Positions 1 to 11,913 are shown, numbered from the stretch's first letter. The stretch: DNA of 64,000 nt from DATARH01 sp963847345 (GCA_963847345.1 CAWJZU010000026.1:1-64000); one strand, 5' to 3'. The notes: generated from the letters alone by a model not told the origin. Translations and numbers: made by a program.

Positions 1-3631
<3,631 letters not shown>

Positions 3632-3727
3632 ACCACTCCCCTCGGACTAGCCTTGCTGCCGCATCAGCCTTAGATAGGGCGATGAGCGATGTTGATGCCC
3701 AAATTTAGCGCCATTCTACGGTACAGT

Positions 3728-3743
3728 CCACAAGATATGGTGC
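3728..3743. promoter_or_regulatory. Candidate NrdR box upstream of nrdJ
   Basis: The 16-mer ccacaagatatggtgc matches 12 of 16 positions of the NrdR consensus as I recall it (acaCwAtATaTwGtgt), including the C...G core arms. It lies 97 bp upstream of the nrdJ start in the nrdJ/NDUFA12 intergenic space. NrdR is the dATP/ATP-sensing repressor of ribonucleotide reductase genes and normally binds a pair of boxes about three helical turns apart. I looked at the expected distances on both sides and saw no convincing second box, so this is a weak single-site call. Confidence 0.3.
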
Positions 3744-3843
3744 CAGTCTCTATTTCAGCCCGATTAGTGGATTTTGCGCAACAGGCGCCCTTTACGGCGC
3801 ATCGGCCGCGATGCGATAAACCGCGGCCTTACACGAGGGAGAT

Positions 3844-4222
3844 ATGGGCGCGACGCTCGGAACCTGGCTGCTGACCTGGCTGCGCGGCGCGCCTGTCGGC
3901 ACCGACGAATACGGCAACCGCTATTACCGGCTGAAGGGCGACAAGCCGCGGCGGCTCGGCGGCGGACGGTTCAGCCGCGAGCGGCGCTGGGTCATCTACA
4001 AGGGCGAGGCCGAGGGATCGAAGGTGCCGCCGGAATGGCACGCCTGGCTGCACCATATGTATGACGAGGTGCCGCCGCCGCGTCAGCGCTATCCCTGGGA
4101 AAAGCCGCACCAGCCGAACCTGACCGGGACGCCGCTTGTCCTATCACCCGCCCGGCTCGGTGCTGCGCGGCGGCCACCGCAGCCCGGCCACCGGGGACTA
4201 TCAGCCGTGGCGGCCGGAGTAG
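3844..4222 (+). CDS. NDUFA12 (B17.2)-family complex I accessory subunit, one frameshift
   Basis: Accessory subunit of NADH:ubiquinone oxidoreductase found in alphaproteobacteria and mitochondria, at the matrix or cytoplasmic side of complex I. The family signature is clear: GTDEYGNRYYR, RRWVIYKGEAEGSKVPPEWH and HQPNLTGTP. An extra base near 4139 shifts the frame. After correction the protein continues YHPPGSVLRGGHRSPATGD and ends in QPWRPE at the TAG 4220-4222, about 125 residues, which is normal for the family. ATG 3844 follows a GAGGGAGAT ribosome site. The gene is divergent from nrdJ. A second, diverged copy of its last 69 bases lies 740 bp downstream, beyond a ParDE module. Confidence 0.88.
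4154..4222 (+). repeat. Direct repeat copy A: native 3' end of the NDUFA12-like gene
   Basis: These 69 bases encode the C-terminal residues GSVLRGGHRSPATGD to WRPE-stop. They are repeated with 11 mismatches and no gaps at 4894-4962 in the same relative reading frame and with the same stop codon. The two copies bracket the ParDE module, as flanking repeats of an inserted cassette would. Confidence 0.8.
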
Positions 4223-4273
4223 TGCGCAGCCGCTTCCGCTTTCGGCCGAGCGGGGAAGTGGCGGCGCGACGCT

Positions 4274-4304
4274 GGCTACCAAAAAATGTTATATTCTGGT
4301 AGCC
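4274..4304. promoter_or_regulatory. Inverted-repeat operator and -10 element of the parDE operon
   Basis: The arms ggctacca (4274-4281) and tggtagcc (4297-4304) form a perfect 8-bp inverted repeat. A TATATT -10-like hexamer at 4290-4295 lies between them, and the start codon of parD follows at 4320. ParD-type ribbon-helix-helix antitoxins typically repress their own promoter by binding such a dyad. The spacer is strikingly AT-rich compared with its surroundings. Confidence 0.6.
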
Positions 4305-4319
4305 GTCGGAGCGGAAGCC

Positions 4320-4565
4320 ATGAGCAAAAACACGTCGATTTCCCTGGGCGATCATTTTACCCGCTTTGTGGACCAGCAGCTTGCACAGGGCCGCTACGAG
4401 TTCGCGAGCGAGGTTGTCAGGGCGGGCTTGCGGCTGCTGGAAGAACACGAGGCGAGGGTGAAGGCGCTGCAACTGGCGCTGATCGAAGGCGAGGAATCCG
4501 GCCCGCCTGCGCCCTTCGACAGCGAGGCGTTCCTGAAGCGGATGCGGGAAAAGCATGTCGGGTAG
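4320..4565 (+). CDS. parD: ParD-family type II antitoxin
   Basis: An 81-residue protein with an N-terminal ribbon-helix-helix segment (NTSISLGDHFTRFVDQQL, then RYEFASEVVRAGLRLLEE). It is followed by an acidic C-terminal tail that in this family wraps around and neutralises the ParE toxin. Length and domain order match ParD/CopG antitoxins. The last 11 bases overlap the toxin gene, so the pair is translationally coupled. The inverted repeat just upstream fits autoregulation. The module sits immediately after the NDUFA12-like gene and is bracketed by repeats of that gene's 3' end. Confidence 0.88.
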   Translation: MSKNTSISLGDHFTRFVDQQLAQGRYEFASEVVRAGLRLLEEHEARVKALQLALIEGEESGPPAPFDSEAFLKRMREKHVG

Positions 4566-4872
4566 CGCCCGCCGCTACAGGCTTTCGCCACTCGCGGAGC
4601 GCGATCTTGAAGGAATTTGGTTTTGCACGTTCGAGAACTGGTCAGCGGAGCAGGCCGACCACTACCACAACCAGATCATGGCAGCCATCGAAGGGCTGGC
4701 CGACGGCAGCAGGCAGGGGCGACCCATTGACGACATCCGGCCCGGCTACCGCAAGCTTGCGGTCCGCTCTCATTTTCTGTTCTACCGTATCACCGACACC
4801 GGCCTGATCGACATAGTGCGCATCCTGCATCAGCGCATGGACGTATCCGCTCATCTGCGCGGTGGCGAATAG
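4555..4872 (+). CDS. parE: ParE-family type II toxin
   Basis: A 105-residue RelE/ParE-superfamily protein. Typical features are YRLSPLAERDLEGIWFCTFENW at the N-terminus (quoted in part: LAERDLEGIW), the turn GRPIDDIRPGYRKLAVRSH, the strand FLFYRITDTGLIDIVRILHQ (residues about 73-92), and the terminal RMDV. ParE toxins act on DNA gyrase, although for an uncharacterised member the target is inference. It overlaps parD by 11 bp and is intact. Its stop is 21 bp upstream of the second copy of the NDUFA12 3' end. Confidence 0.88.
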   Translation: MSGSARRYRLSPLAERDLEGIWFCTFENWSAEQADHYHNQIMAAIEGLADGSRQGRPIDDIRPGYRKLAVRSHFLFYRITDTGLIDIVRILHQRMDVSAHLRGGE

Positions 4873-4893
4873 GGTTGAAAACCGCTCCGACTT

Positions 4894-4962
4894 GGCTCGG
4901 TCCTGCGCGGCAGCGACCGCCGCCCAGCCACCGGCGATTGTCGGCCCTGGAGGCCGGAGTAG
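4894..4962 (+). repeat. Direct repeat copy B: diverged duplicate of the NDUFA12 3' end
   Basis: Sixty-nine bases aligned without gaps to 4154-4222 with 11 mismatches (about 84% identity). Read in the equivalent frame it gives GSVLRGSDRRPATGD, then RPWRPE and TAG, so the coding sense and the stop are preserved. It is not attached to any upstream NDUFA12 coding sequence. Either the ParDE cassette arrived carrying a foreign gene end, or this is the older end displaced by insertion. Confidence 0.8.
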
Positions 4963-4972
4963 GGACCGAACC

Positions 4973-5284
4973 GTGACCAGGCCGCCCATTCACCCCGGCG
5001 AAATCCTGGCGGACGAGCTGGCGGAAATCGGCATCACCCCCACCGAGCTTTTCCGGCAGCTTGGCGTACCGCCGAACCGGATCAGCCAGATCGTCGCGGG
5101 CAAGCGGGCGATCACCGGCGACACCGCCTTGCGCCTCGGCCACTGGTTCCGCAACAGCGCCCAATTCTGCCTCAATCTGCAAGCCGCCTACGATCTTCGC
5201 ATGGCCGAAGCGGCTATCGGCAAGGAAGTCGCGACTTTGCCCGTACGGCCCGCGACGCCCGCCCTGAAAGAACCGGGCCTTTAG
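4973..5284 (+). CDS. higA: HigA-type XRE-family antitoxin or addiction-module regulator, toxin gene not present
   Basis: A 103-residue helix-turn-helix protein beginning at GTG 4973 with the family start RPPIHPGEILADEL. The HTH core GITPTELFRQLGVPPNRISQI follows, then GKRAITGDTALRLGHWF and FCLNLQAAYDLR. This pattern is characteristic of HigA/VapI antitoxins, which are normally encoded directly downstream of a HigB toxin. Here the upstream partner is missing; the 3'-end repeat and the ParDE pair occupy that position. I chose GTG 4973 because upstream codons translate the repeat, not a HigA extension. It may be an orphan left by rearrangement of a TA cluster. Confidence 0.8.
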   Translation: MTRPPIHPGEILADELAEIGITPTELFRQLGVPPNRISQIVAGKRAITGDTALRLGHWFRNSAQFCLNLQAAYDLRMAEAAIGKEVATLPVRPATPALKEPGL

Positions 5285-5343
5285 GTTGGTCCCCGGCACG
5301 AGCAGCGGAAATGGGTGACAACGGCTATTGTGGAAATACACGC

Positions 5344-5855
5344 ATGTTTAACGCTGCCTTTGTCGCCGCTATTGCTGTTGCCGCGACAGCCTCCGTTATT
5401 GCCTTTCCCGCACGGCAAGCCAAGGCGATGGATGTGGGACAATAATTCGACATGGCGGTAATGCAACAAAAATTGCTGGAAGAAGGCCAACAATATGTAG
5501 CTTTTGCGAATGAGGCTCGAGTTGACAACGACAAGGACGAAGTGCTGGTTTTTACGACCGATGGCGAGGGCGAAGTTGTGCGGAAAGATTGGAGCGGGTA
5601 CTTGCGGGGTACATAGCGAAGTATTGGCCGATCAGGACCGCGCCGGCTATGGGTAATGATGCAAGGAACAGTAATCACGACAGGCCGATGGCACGTATAA
5701 ACCCGGTAATCTTGTTACATTAACTGCGCAGATGGACGATGACAAAATGGGAACACTGGCATATCCATCCGCAGCCGGGGCTTATACGATCGTGACGGCT
5801 TTCACCGATATCGCTTATGCACCTTATGCACTCAAAATTCTTGATGAGCGACGCT
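5344..5855 (+). pseudogene. Possible remnant of a small exported protein, several breaks
   Basis: No complete gene is visible between 5285 and 5932. An ATG at 5344 opens a 33-residue signal-peptide-like stretch (MFNAAFVAAIAVAATASV...) that stops at 5445. A second fragment from ATG 5452 encodes 54 residues beginning MAVMQQKLLEEGQQYVAF. A third, around 5698-5855, reads KPGNLVTLTAQMDDD...AYAPYALKILDERR. They lie in different frames but read like protein rather than noise, and GC is lower than around. I do not recognise the family. Frame errors or true decay are both possible. Confidence 0.3.
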
Positions 5856-5932
5856 GAGAAAGGCTACTTCCTTTTAGAGCGGCGCCCGCGCCATCTTACC
5901 GTAGATCGAATCCCGAACTCCAGGAAACGCGT

Positions 5933-6911
5933 CTACCCCACCAGCACGGCCTTGCCGATCACCTTGCGGTCGATGACGGCCTGGATTGCGTCGGCGGCTT
6001 GTTCCAATGGAAAGCGGTGCGAGATGCGGGGGCGGAGTTTGCCTTGGGCGGCGAGTTCGACCAGCTTTGCGCATGTTGTCGCGGCCGATCTCGGGCTGGT
6101 TTTCGGTGACGCCGCCGAGCCGGACGCCGATCACTTCGAGGCCCTTGATCAAGAGGTAGTTGGTGCGCGGGGTCGAGGGGCCGCCGCCGAGAAAGCCGAG
6201 GACCAGGATGCGGCCGCCCCAGCGCAGACAGCGCAGCGATTCGTCGAACACGCCGGCGCCGATCGGGTCGTAGACGATATCGACGCCGTCGCGCGCGCCG
6301 GTCAGCTCCTTGACCCGCTCGCGGAACCCGCCGCGGTAGTCGATCGCGAAATCGGCGCCCTCCTCGAGGCAGGCGGCGCGTTTTTCGTCGGTGCTGGCGG
6401 TCGCGATCACGGTCGCGCCGAACAGTTTTGCGACCTGGATCGCGGCGATGCCGATGCCGCCCGCCGCGCCATGAATGAGTACCCAGTCGCCGGCCTGTAA
6501 TCGCCCGCGCTGCAGCAGAGCGTGATAGGCGGTGTGATGCGCGCCGCGGAATACGGCCGCCTCCTCGATGCTCATGCCGTCCGGCACGGGATCGCAATCC
6601 TCGGCGCGGGAATTGCCGAACTGGGCGAAAGCGCCGAGCCGGTGCCGGCTCATCACCCGGTCGCCGAGCTTGAAGCGGCTGACGCCGTCGCCGACCGCGA
6701 CGATCTCGCCGGCCCCCTCGTTGCCCGGGACGAACGGCGGCTCCGGGCGGAACTGGTATTTTCCGGCGAGCATCAGCACATCTACGTATTGCACGCCGCG
6801 CGCCTGGATGCGCACCTGCACCTCGCCCGGTCCGGGCGAAGCCGGATCAGGCAACTCGCGGACAGCCAGAACCTCGGGACCGCCGAATGCCTCGCAAACA
6901 ACCGCTCTCAT
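5933..6911 (-). CDS. NADPH:quinone oxidoreductase / zinc-free MDR-family dehydrogenase, one frameshift
   Basis: Medium-chain reductase of the quinone oxidoreductase type, predicted to use NADPH to reduce quinones or activated alkenes. It opens MRAVVCEAFGGPEVLAVREL, has the GroES-like segment FVPGNEGAGEIVAVGDGV, and the nucleotide-binding motif IHGAAGGIGIAAIQVAK. The Cys/His ligands of zinc MDR enzymes are not evident. An extra G near 6073 puts the last 45 residues out of frame. Corrected, they read LVELAAQGKLRPRISHRF to IGKAVLVG with stop at 5933-5935, the expected end, giving about 326 residues. AGGAGGG precedes the ATG at 6911. It stands alone, divergent from the CBS-BON gene. Confidence 0.87.
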
Positions 6912-7074
6912 GCGCTATGCCCTCCTGTGAGCCCTCGCTGTCCAGGGGCGATGTAGGATAGGACGATGCTATCGCCCCGATGCGGCACGGCGCAATGCGG
7001 CGGGGTTGTCCGAGCGGAGGGGCAGGTCGGAGGATGGCGCGGCGGGACGGACCGCCGCCTCTAAGGAAGGAGAG

Positions 7075-7779
7075 ATGAACGCAGCTGACATCATGGCGCA
7101 CCCGGTCGTCAGCGTGACACCTGAGACGACGGTCGCCGAAGCGGCGCGGCTGATGCTGGACCATCGGATCAGCGGGCTGCCGGTGCTGGACCGGAGCGGC
7201 GCGCTGGTCGGCATCATCAGCGAGGGCGACCTGCTGCATCGCGCCGAAACCGGCACAACGCGGCGCCGGCCGCGCTGGCTGGAATTTTTTTCCACGCCGG
7301 GCCGGCTGGCGAAGGATTACGCCGAGGCGCATGCCAGCAAGGTCGCCGATGTGATGACCAGGACGGTCGTTACGATCGGGCCGGATGCGCCGCTCCACGA
7401 GATTGTGGATGTCATGGAACGGCGGCGGCTCAAGCGGCTGCCGGTTGTCGAGGCGGGGCGTGTCGTCGGGATCGTGACCCGCGCCGATCTGGTGCGCGCC
7501 TTTGTTAAGAGCCTGCCGCCGCGGCGTGTGGCGCTCGTGCCCGATGCGGAGATCCGCGACCGCATCAAGGAAGAGATCGCCAAGCAGCCCTGGGCGCGGC
7601 GCGCCAGCATCGAGGTGCATGTCGTGCGCGGCGAGGTTGAGCTGCGCGGCACCGTGACCGAGGAGCGGGTGCGCGCCGCCTTGCAGGTCTTCGCCGAAAA
7701 CGTCGCCGGGGTCAGGCGCGTGAGGCACCGCTTTGTGTGGAACGACGGACGGTCACCTCCTGAAGGGGCCGCGTCATGA
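7075..7779 (+). CDS. CBS-pair and BON domain protein
   Basis: A 234-residue soluble protein with two CBS motifs (residues about 1-60 and 85-150; MNAADIMAHPVVSVTPETTV and KVADVMTRTVVTIGPDAPL) followed by a C-terminal BON domain (about 160-225; IEVHVVRGEVELRGTV). CBS pairs usually bind adenosyl nucleotides and act as regulatory sensors; BON domains are associated with membrane or stress functions. The start at 7075 is fixed by AAGGAAGGAGAG directly upstream. The convergent neighbour is a universal stress protein, a pairing common in stress regulons. The molecular partner cannot be told from sequence. Confidence 0.88.
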   Translation: MNAADIMAHPVVSVTPETTVAEAARLMLDHRISGLPVLDRSGALVGIISEGDLLHRAETGTTRRRPRWLEFFSTPGRLAKDYAEAHASKVADVMTRTVVTIGPDAPLHEIVDVMERRRLKRLPVVEAGRVVGIVTRADLVRAFVKSLPPRRVALVPDAEIRDRIKEEIAKQPWARRASIEVHVVRGEVELRGTVTEERVRAALQVFAENVAGVRRVRHRFVWNDGRSPPEGAAS

Positions 7780-7817
7780 AGAAGTCCCGATCAGGCCCGG
7801 GTATGGCGGTTGCCGTC

Positions 7818-8720
7818 TCAATGGGTCATCAACACCGGGAGCGGCGCGCCGGCCAGGACGTGCTGTGTAAAGCCGCCAAACACCCACTCGCGTACGCGGC
7901 TGTGGCCGTAGCCGCCCATCACCAGCAGGTCGGCGCGGCCGGTAATCGCTGACAGTAATGCCGCGGCGGGACCGTCCGGGCCCGGCCGCATGCGCGCGAC
8001 CGTGGCGTTGCGGCCGTGCCAACCGAGGTAACGGATGAGACGGTCGATCTCGTCGTGCTCGTCGGCGTTTTCCTCGACCGTCGCGATGATGATTTCGGTC
8101 GCGCGGCTGAGGAGCGGCATCGCGAGCGCCACGGCGCGGGCCGCCTGCGGCACCGGTTTCCAGGCGATCGCGATGCGCGCGATCGCTTCCGGTCTGAGCG
8201 CCGCGCCGGGGCCGGGGATCAAGAGCGGCCGTCCCGTTTCGAGCAGCGCCGCCTCCAGCGTCGAACGCGCAAGCGCCCCGTCATCCCAGCGGGAGGCGAC
8301 GACCAGATCGGAGGTGCGGCCGTAGACCGTCACCCAATCGGCCTCCCGCCCGGTCTCGACATGAAATTCCGCCGATACTGCGTTGGGCTGGGGGTTGGCC
8401 TGAGGGTCGGCCTGGGCGTTCGGCTCTCCGGTCGGTGTGCCGGAGACGGTCAGGCTGCTCTCGACGCAGAACCGCTCGAAGCCGTTCCTGGCGCGGGTCT
8501 CGCGCTGCAAGGCGTCGGCTTCGAGCTGCTCGATCAATCCGGCGGTCAGCGCGCCGGTGCCGGCCCCGCTCGCCATCGCCACGCCGGCGCTGATCGCATC
8601 GGCGCGGACATGCAGCACGTCGAGATGCGCCCCGAACCGACGCGCGACCGCGAGCGCCGCCGCGAAGGTCGCGGCGTCTGTCGGATCGCCGGTCGCGGTG
8701 ACGAGGATCGACCGGATCAT
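7818..8720 (-). CDS. Tandem universal stress protein (UspA family)
   Basis: A 300-residue protein with two Usp folds. The first begins MIRSILVTATGDPTDAATFA. The second ends with the ATP-binding Usp signature GGYGHSRVREWVFGGFTQHV near residues 270-290, so nucleotide binding is likely in the second half. Between residues about 95 and 120 is a low-complexity NAQADPQANPQPNAVS linker. These proteins accumulate under starvation or respiratory stress. It is convergent with the CBS-BON gene, with 38 bp between stops, and stands 8 bp downstream of no other gene on its strand. Confidence 0.88.
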   Translation of the reverse strand: MIRSILVTATGDPTDAATFAAALAVARRFGAHLDVLHVRADAISAGVAMASGAGTGALTAGLIEQLEADALQRETRARNGFERFCVESSLTVSGTPTGEPNAQADPQANPQPNAVSAEFHVETGREADWVTVYGRTSDLVVASRWDDGALARSTLEAALLETGRPLLIPGPGAALRPEAIARIAIAWKPVPQAARAVALAMPLLSRATEIIIATVEENADEHDEIDRLIRYLGWHGRNATVARMRPGPDGPAAALLSAITGRADLLVMGGYGHSRVREWVFGGFTQHVLAGAPLPVLMTH

Positions 8721-8728
8721 TGCGGCGA

Positions 8729-9973
8729 CTACTCGGCCGCCGCCCGCGCCGGCTCCCTGCGGCCCGGCATGTAGTCGATGCTGACCGGCTGGTTCGTCTC
8801 GAACGGGCTCTTCAGGTCGAATTCCTTGGCCATCTCGCGTACCGCCGGCAGCACCTCTTCGCCCATCAGGCGGATGCAGGTCTTGGCGTCCTCGTGTGTA
8901 ACGGTGCCGTCATTCGCCCACATGCCGAGGATGCCGGGCCGCGTCTCCTCCAACAGGATGCGCAGCTTGGCGATCACCTGCTTCGGCGTGCCGGCGATGA
9001 TCATCAACTCCTTCATCTGCGTTTCGAGGTCTGGCCGGTAGCGCGGATTTTTCGACACGCCCGAGGCGAACTCGACAAAAGCGCGCCGGTTGGACGGGCT
9101 GCCGTAGCCCGACGGCGTCGACCATACCGGGTGAGCGAGCCCGGTGAACTCGCCCTGCATCCAGCGGAACTGGGCGGCGTTCTGGATCGCCTTTTCCTCG
9201 GTCTCGGCGACGTGGATCTGTTTCAACAGACCGTGATAGTCCGGGCCGCCCTGGAAACCGGCTTCGGCGGCATGCTGGTCGTAGATCTGCCAGATCTGCT
9301 TGGTGCGATCGATCGGCGTGTTCAGCGCGATGTAGGGATAGCCCTGCTGCGCCGCCCAGACGATGGTCTCCGGGCTGATCACGCCGGGGATCCATACCCG
9401 CGGGTATGGCTTCTGCAGCGGCACCGCCCAGGGATTGACGACGCGGTTCTGGTAATGCGCCCCCTCCCAGCGGAACGGGCCCTCGCGGGTCCAGGCGGCG
9501 ACGATCAGGTCGTGCGCCTCCTGGAAGCGCTCGCGGTTGAAGGCCGGATTGACGCCGGCGGCAAGCTGCTCCTGGCCGCCGCCGCGGACGAAACCCGAAA
9601 CCAGGCGGCCCTTCGAGATCATGTCGATCATCGACAGTTCCTCGGCCAGCCGGACCGGGTTTTCGGCGAGCGGCAGCGGGTTGCCGAGCATCACTATCTT
9701 CACGTTCTTGGTCACCGCGGCGAGGATCGCCGCGAAGATGTTGGCCTTTGCCTGCATGCAGAACGGCGCGTTGTGGTGCTCGTTCAGCATGATGCCGTCG
9801 AAGCCGAGCTCGTCGACCATGACGTAATGCTCGATGTACTCGTTGTAGAGCCGGCTGCCGGCCACCGGGTCGTAGTATTTGTTCGAGAACATCAGCGCGG
9901 TGTACCCGGCCTCCAGCCCGATATCCGACGGATAGGCCGACATCGGCTGTTCGGTGAAATACATCAGATGCAT
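8729..9973 (-). CDS. LLM-class flavin-dependent monooxygenase (bacterial luciferase-like), copy 1
   Basis: A 414-residue F420/FMN-type TIM-barrel oxidoreductase of the luciferase family. It opens MHLMYFTEQPMSAYPSDIG, then has DELGFDGIMLNEHHNAPF and GRLVSGFVRGGGQEQLA. These match PF00296 members such as alkanal or nitrilotriacetate monooxygenases, which oxidise a substrate with reduced flavin and O2. ATG 9973 is chosen because GGGAAGGGAGAT sits just upstream; an extended reading to 10291 lacks family similarity. It is divergent from the ABC importer cluster, separated by 252 bp. Substrate unknown; three more LLM genes occur within 19 kb. Confidence 0.9.
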   Translation of the reverse strand: MHLMYFTEQPMSAYPSDIGLEAGYTALMFSNKYYDPVAGSRLYNEYIEHYVMVDELGFDGIMLNEHHNAPFCMQAKANIFAAILAAVTKNVKIVMLGNPLPLAENPVRLAEELSMIDMISKGRLVSGFVRGGGQEQLAAGVNPAFNRERFQEAHDLIVAAWTREGPFRWEGAHYQNRVVNPWAVPLQKPYPRVWIPGVISPETIVWAAQQGYPYIALNTPIDRTKQIWQIYDQHAAEAGFQGGPDYHGLLKQIHVAETEEKAIQNAAQFRWMQGEFTGLAHPVWSTPSGYGSPSNRRAFVEFASGVSKNPRYRPDLETQMKELMIIAGTPKQVIAKLRILLEETRPGILGMWANDGTVTHEDAKTCIRLMGEEVLPAVREMAKEFDLKSPFETNQPVSIDYMPGRREPARAAAE

Positions 9974-10225
9974 CGCGATCTCCCTTCCCCGGATGGCTGT
10001 GGCGCGGCCCGCGTCCGCGCCGCGATGTAGTCGCGTCAGTCTAGCGCAGCGAGCCGGTGTTTTTCGATGCGTTTCTGGGAGCGGCGCTCGCGTCCGCCGC
10101 ATGTCTAACCTAAAGAGAACCAGACCGCATCGAATGCCCGCCTTGACGGACTGCTTATGTTCCGGGCAGGTTCCAACGTGGAGGGGCGCTTTTGCGCAAA
10201 GAAGCAACACGGTCGGGAGGCTGTC

Positions 10226-11890
10226 ATGCCGAGTCGCAGAACTTTCAACGCCTGGGCGGGCGTAGCGCTGCTCGCGGCGACCGTCTGGCATTCGGCCCTC
10301 GCGGCCGACACCAAGGCCGAGATGCCGAAGCAGAAGGGCACCCTGGTCTTCGCGGTCGACTCGCTCTCGGCGCAGACCCTCGACCCGATCCTCGAAGGCC
10401 GGCCCGGCAATGCCGTCTATCAGGCTGCGATGTACAACTCGCTGGTCGGGTTCGACACGAAGAAAGGCGGGCTCGGCCCCGGCGTCGCCGAGAAATGGGA
10501 GCTATCGGACGACGGGCTGACCTGGACTTTCCATCTGCGCCCGAACCAGAAATTTCATAACGGCGACAAGCTGACCGCGGAGGACGTCAAGTTCAGCCTC
10601 GAGCGGCAGATGAGTCCGGAGTCGCTGGCCTCGGCCAAGGCGACGCTGAAACGGATCATCAAGAATATCGAGGTCGTGGACGACCTGACCGTGAAGATCC
10701 ACACCAACGGCCCGCAGATCGGCCTGCCGGCGATGCTGAGCCGCGCGGTCGCGCCCGAAGGCGCGGTGATGCCGAAGAAGTACATCGAGAAGGTTGGCGA
10801 GGAGGAATACCGCAAGAAGCCGATCGGCAGCGGCCCCTGGAAATTCGTGCGCAGCGTGCCGGGCGACCGCATCGAGTTCGAGGCGGTCGATTACCCGCAC
10901 TGGCGCGGCACGCCGCATTTCAAGAACTTGCAGATCCTGCTTGTTCCAGAGGAAAGCACCCGCGTCTCGATGGTGCGCACCGGCGAGGCGGCGATCGCGT
11001 CGATCGGCCCGGAAACGATGCGCAGCGCGTCGCGCTCCGGGCTGGAGGTCGTGTCTGTCCCGGGAACGATGCAGGGAATCTTCCAGTTCTGGGGAACCCA
11101 CCGACCCGACCAGAAGGACAACCCGATCGCAAATCCGAAAGTGCGCGAGGCGCTGTCGCTGGCGATCGACCGCAAGCAGATTATCGAGCACGTGATGAAC
11201 GGCAAGGCGAGCATGCCTTACCCGTTCGCCGCGTTCGAATACACCGAGTATTTCAACGATGGAAAATGGCGCAAATGGGCCGACGAGGCCTACCGCTACG
11301 ATCCGGCGGCAGCCAAGAAGCTGCTGGCCGAGGCCGGGTACCCGAACGGCTTCGAGCTGAAATTCGCCAACACGGCGCTGCCCGGGACGCCGTTCATGAC
11401 CGATATCGGCACCGCGGTCGCCGACATGTGGAACAAGATCGGCGTCAAGGTGAACATCAAGAACTACGAGTGGGGCTCGTTCGCACCGCTGGTGCGCGGC
11501 GAACAGGACGAGCTGGCGGGGGTGGCTTCGATGTACCGGACCGTCGGCCGGCCCGACATGGCGTGGCGTTACAACGGAGGGTTTGCCCCAACCAGCGACC
11601 ATCATCTGCTCGGCGATGAAAAGACCTGCGGCGCCGAGTGCCAGGAATTCGTCAAGGTCTACCGGGATTTGCTGTCCGAGCGCGACGCCGAGAAGCGAAC
11701 CGAACTGACCGATAAGATGGTCAAGACGATTGCCGACACCTGGATCGCGGTGCCGATCATCGAGGGGATGGGGTATTACGCGGCCAACCCGAAAGAGGTC
11801 GGGCAGTTCGCGGCCATTCCCGGCCGGCACGAACTCGGCGACGTGTTCGAACGCATGCCGCGGCCTGACGAACAGCCGTGGAAGAAGTAG
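10226..11890 (+). CDS. Periplasmic solute-binding protein, family 5 (peptide/oligopeptide-type ABC importer)
   Basis: A 554-residue lipid-free exported binding protein. The N-terminus MPSRRTFNAWAGVALLAATV ending near SALAADTKAE is a cleavable signal peptide. Family 5 hallmarks follow: TLDPILEGRPGNAVYQAAMY, GLTWTFHLRPNQKFHNGD and RKPIGSGPWKFV-like text (KKPIGSGPWKF). ATG 10226 has GGGAGG five bases upstream; an upstream ATG at 10157 would add a non-signal extension. It is the first gene of an SBP-permease-permease-ATPase-ATPase cluster running to 15996. Ligands of this family range from peptides to opines, glutathione and nickel, so the substrate is open. Confidence 0.93.
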   Translation: MPSRRTFNAWAGVALLAATVWHSALAADTKAEMPKQKGTLVFAVDSLSAQTLDPILEGRPGNAVYQAAMYNSLVGFDTKKGGLGPGVAEKWELSDDGLTWTFHLRPNQKFHNGDKLTAEDVKFSLERQMSPESLASAKATLKRIIKNIEVVDDLTVKIHTNGPQIGLPAMLSRAVAPEGAVMPKKYIEKVGEEEYRKKPIGSGPWKFVRSVPGDRIEFEAVDYPHWRGTPHFKNLQILLVPEESTRVSMVRTGEAAIASIGPETMRSASRSGLEVVSVPGTMQGIFQFWGTHRPDQKDNPIANPKVREALSLAIDRKQIIEHVMNGKASMPYPFAAFEYTEYFNDGKWRKWADEAYRYDPAAAKKLLAEAGYPNGFELKFANTALPGTPFMTDIGTAVADMWNKIGVKVNIKNYEWGSFAPLVRGEQDELAGVASMYRTVGRPDMAWRYNGGFAPTSDHHLLGDEKTCGAECQEFVKVYRDLLSERDAEKRTELTDKMVKTIADTWIAVPIIEGMGYYAANPKEVGQFAAIPGRHELGDVFERMPRPDEQPWKK

Positions 11891-11913
11891 GCACGGCAGC
11901 CTCTTCGATCGCC

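Noticed and set aside
3632..3843. Cobalamin riboswitch upstream of nrdJ
   Set aside because: No B12-box-like core is visible in the 212-bp spacer, and a B12-dependent enzyme gives no reason for B12 repression.
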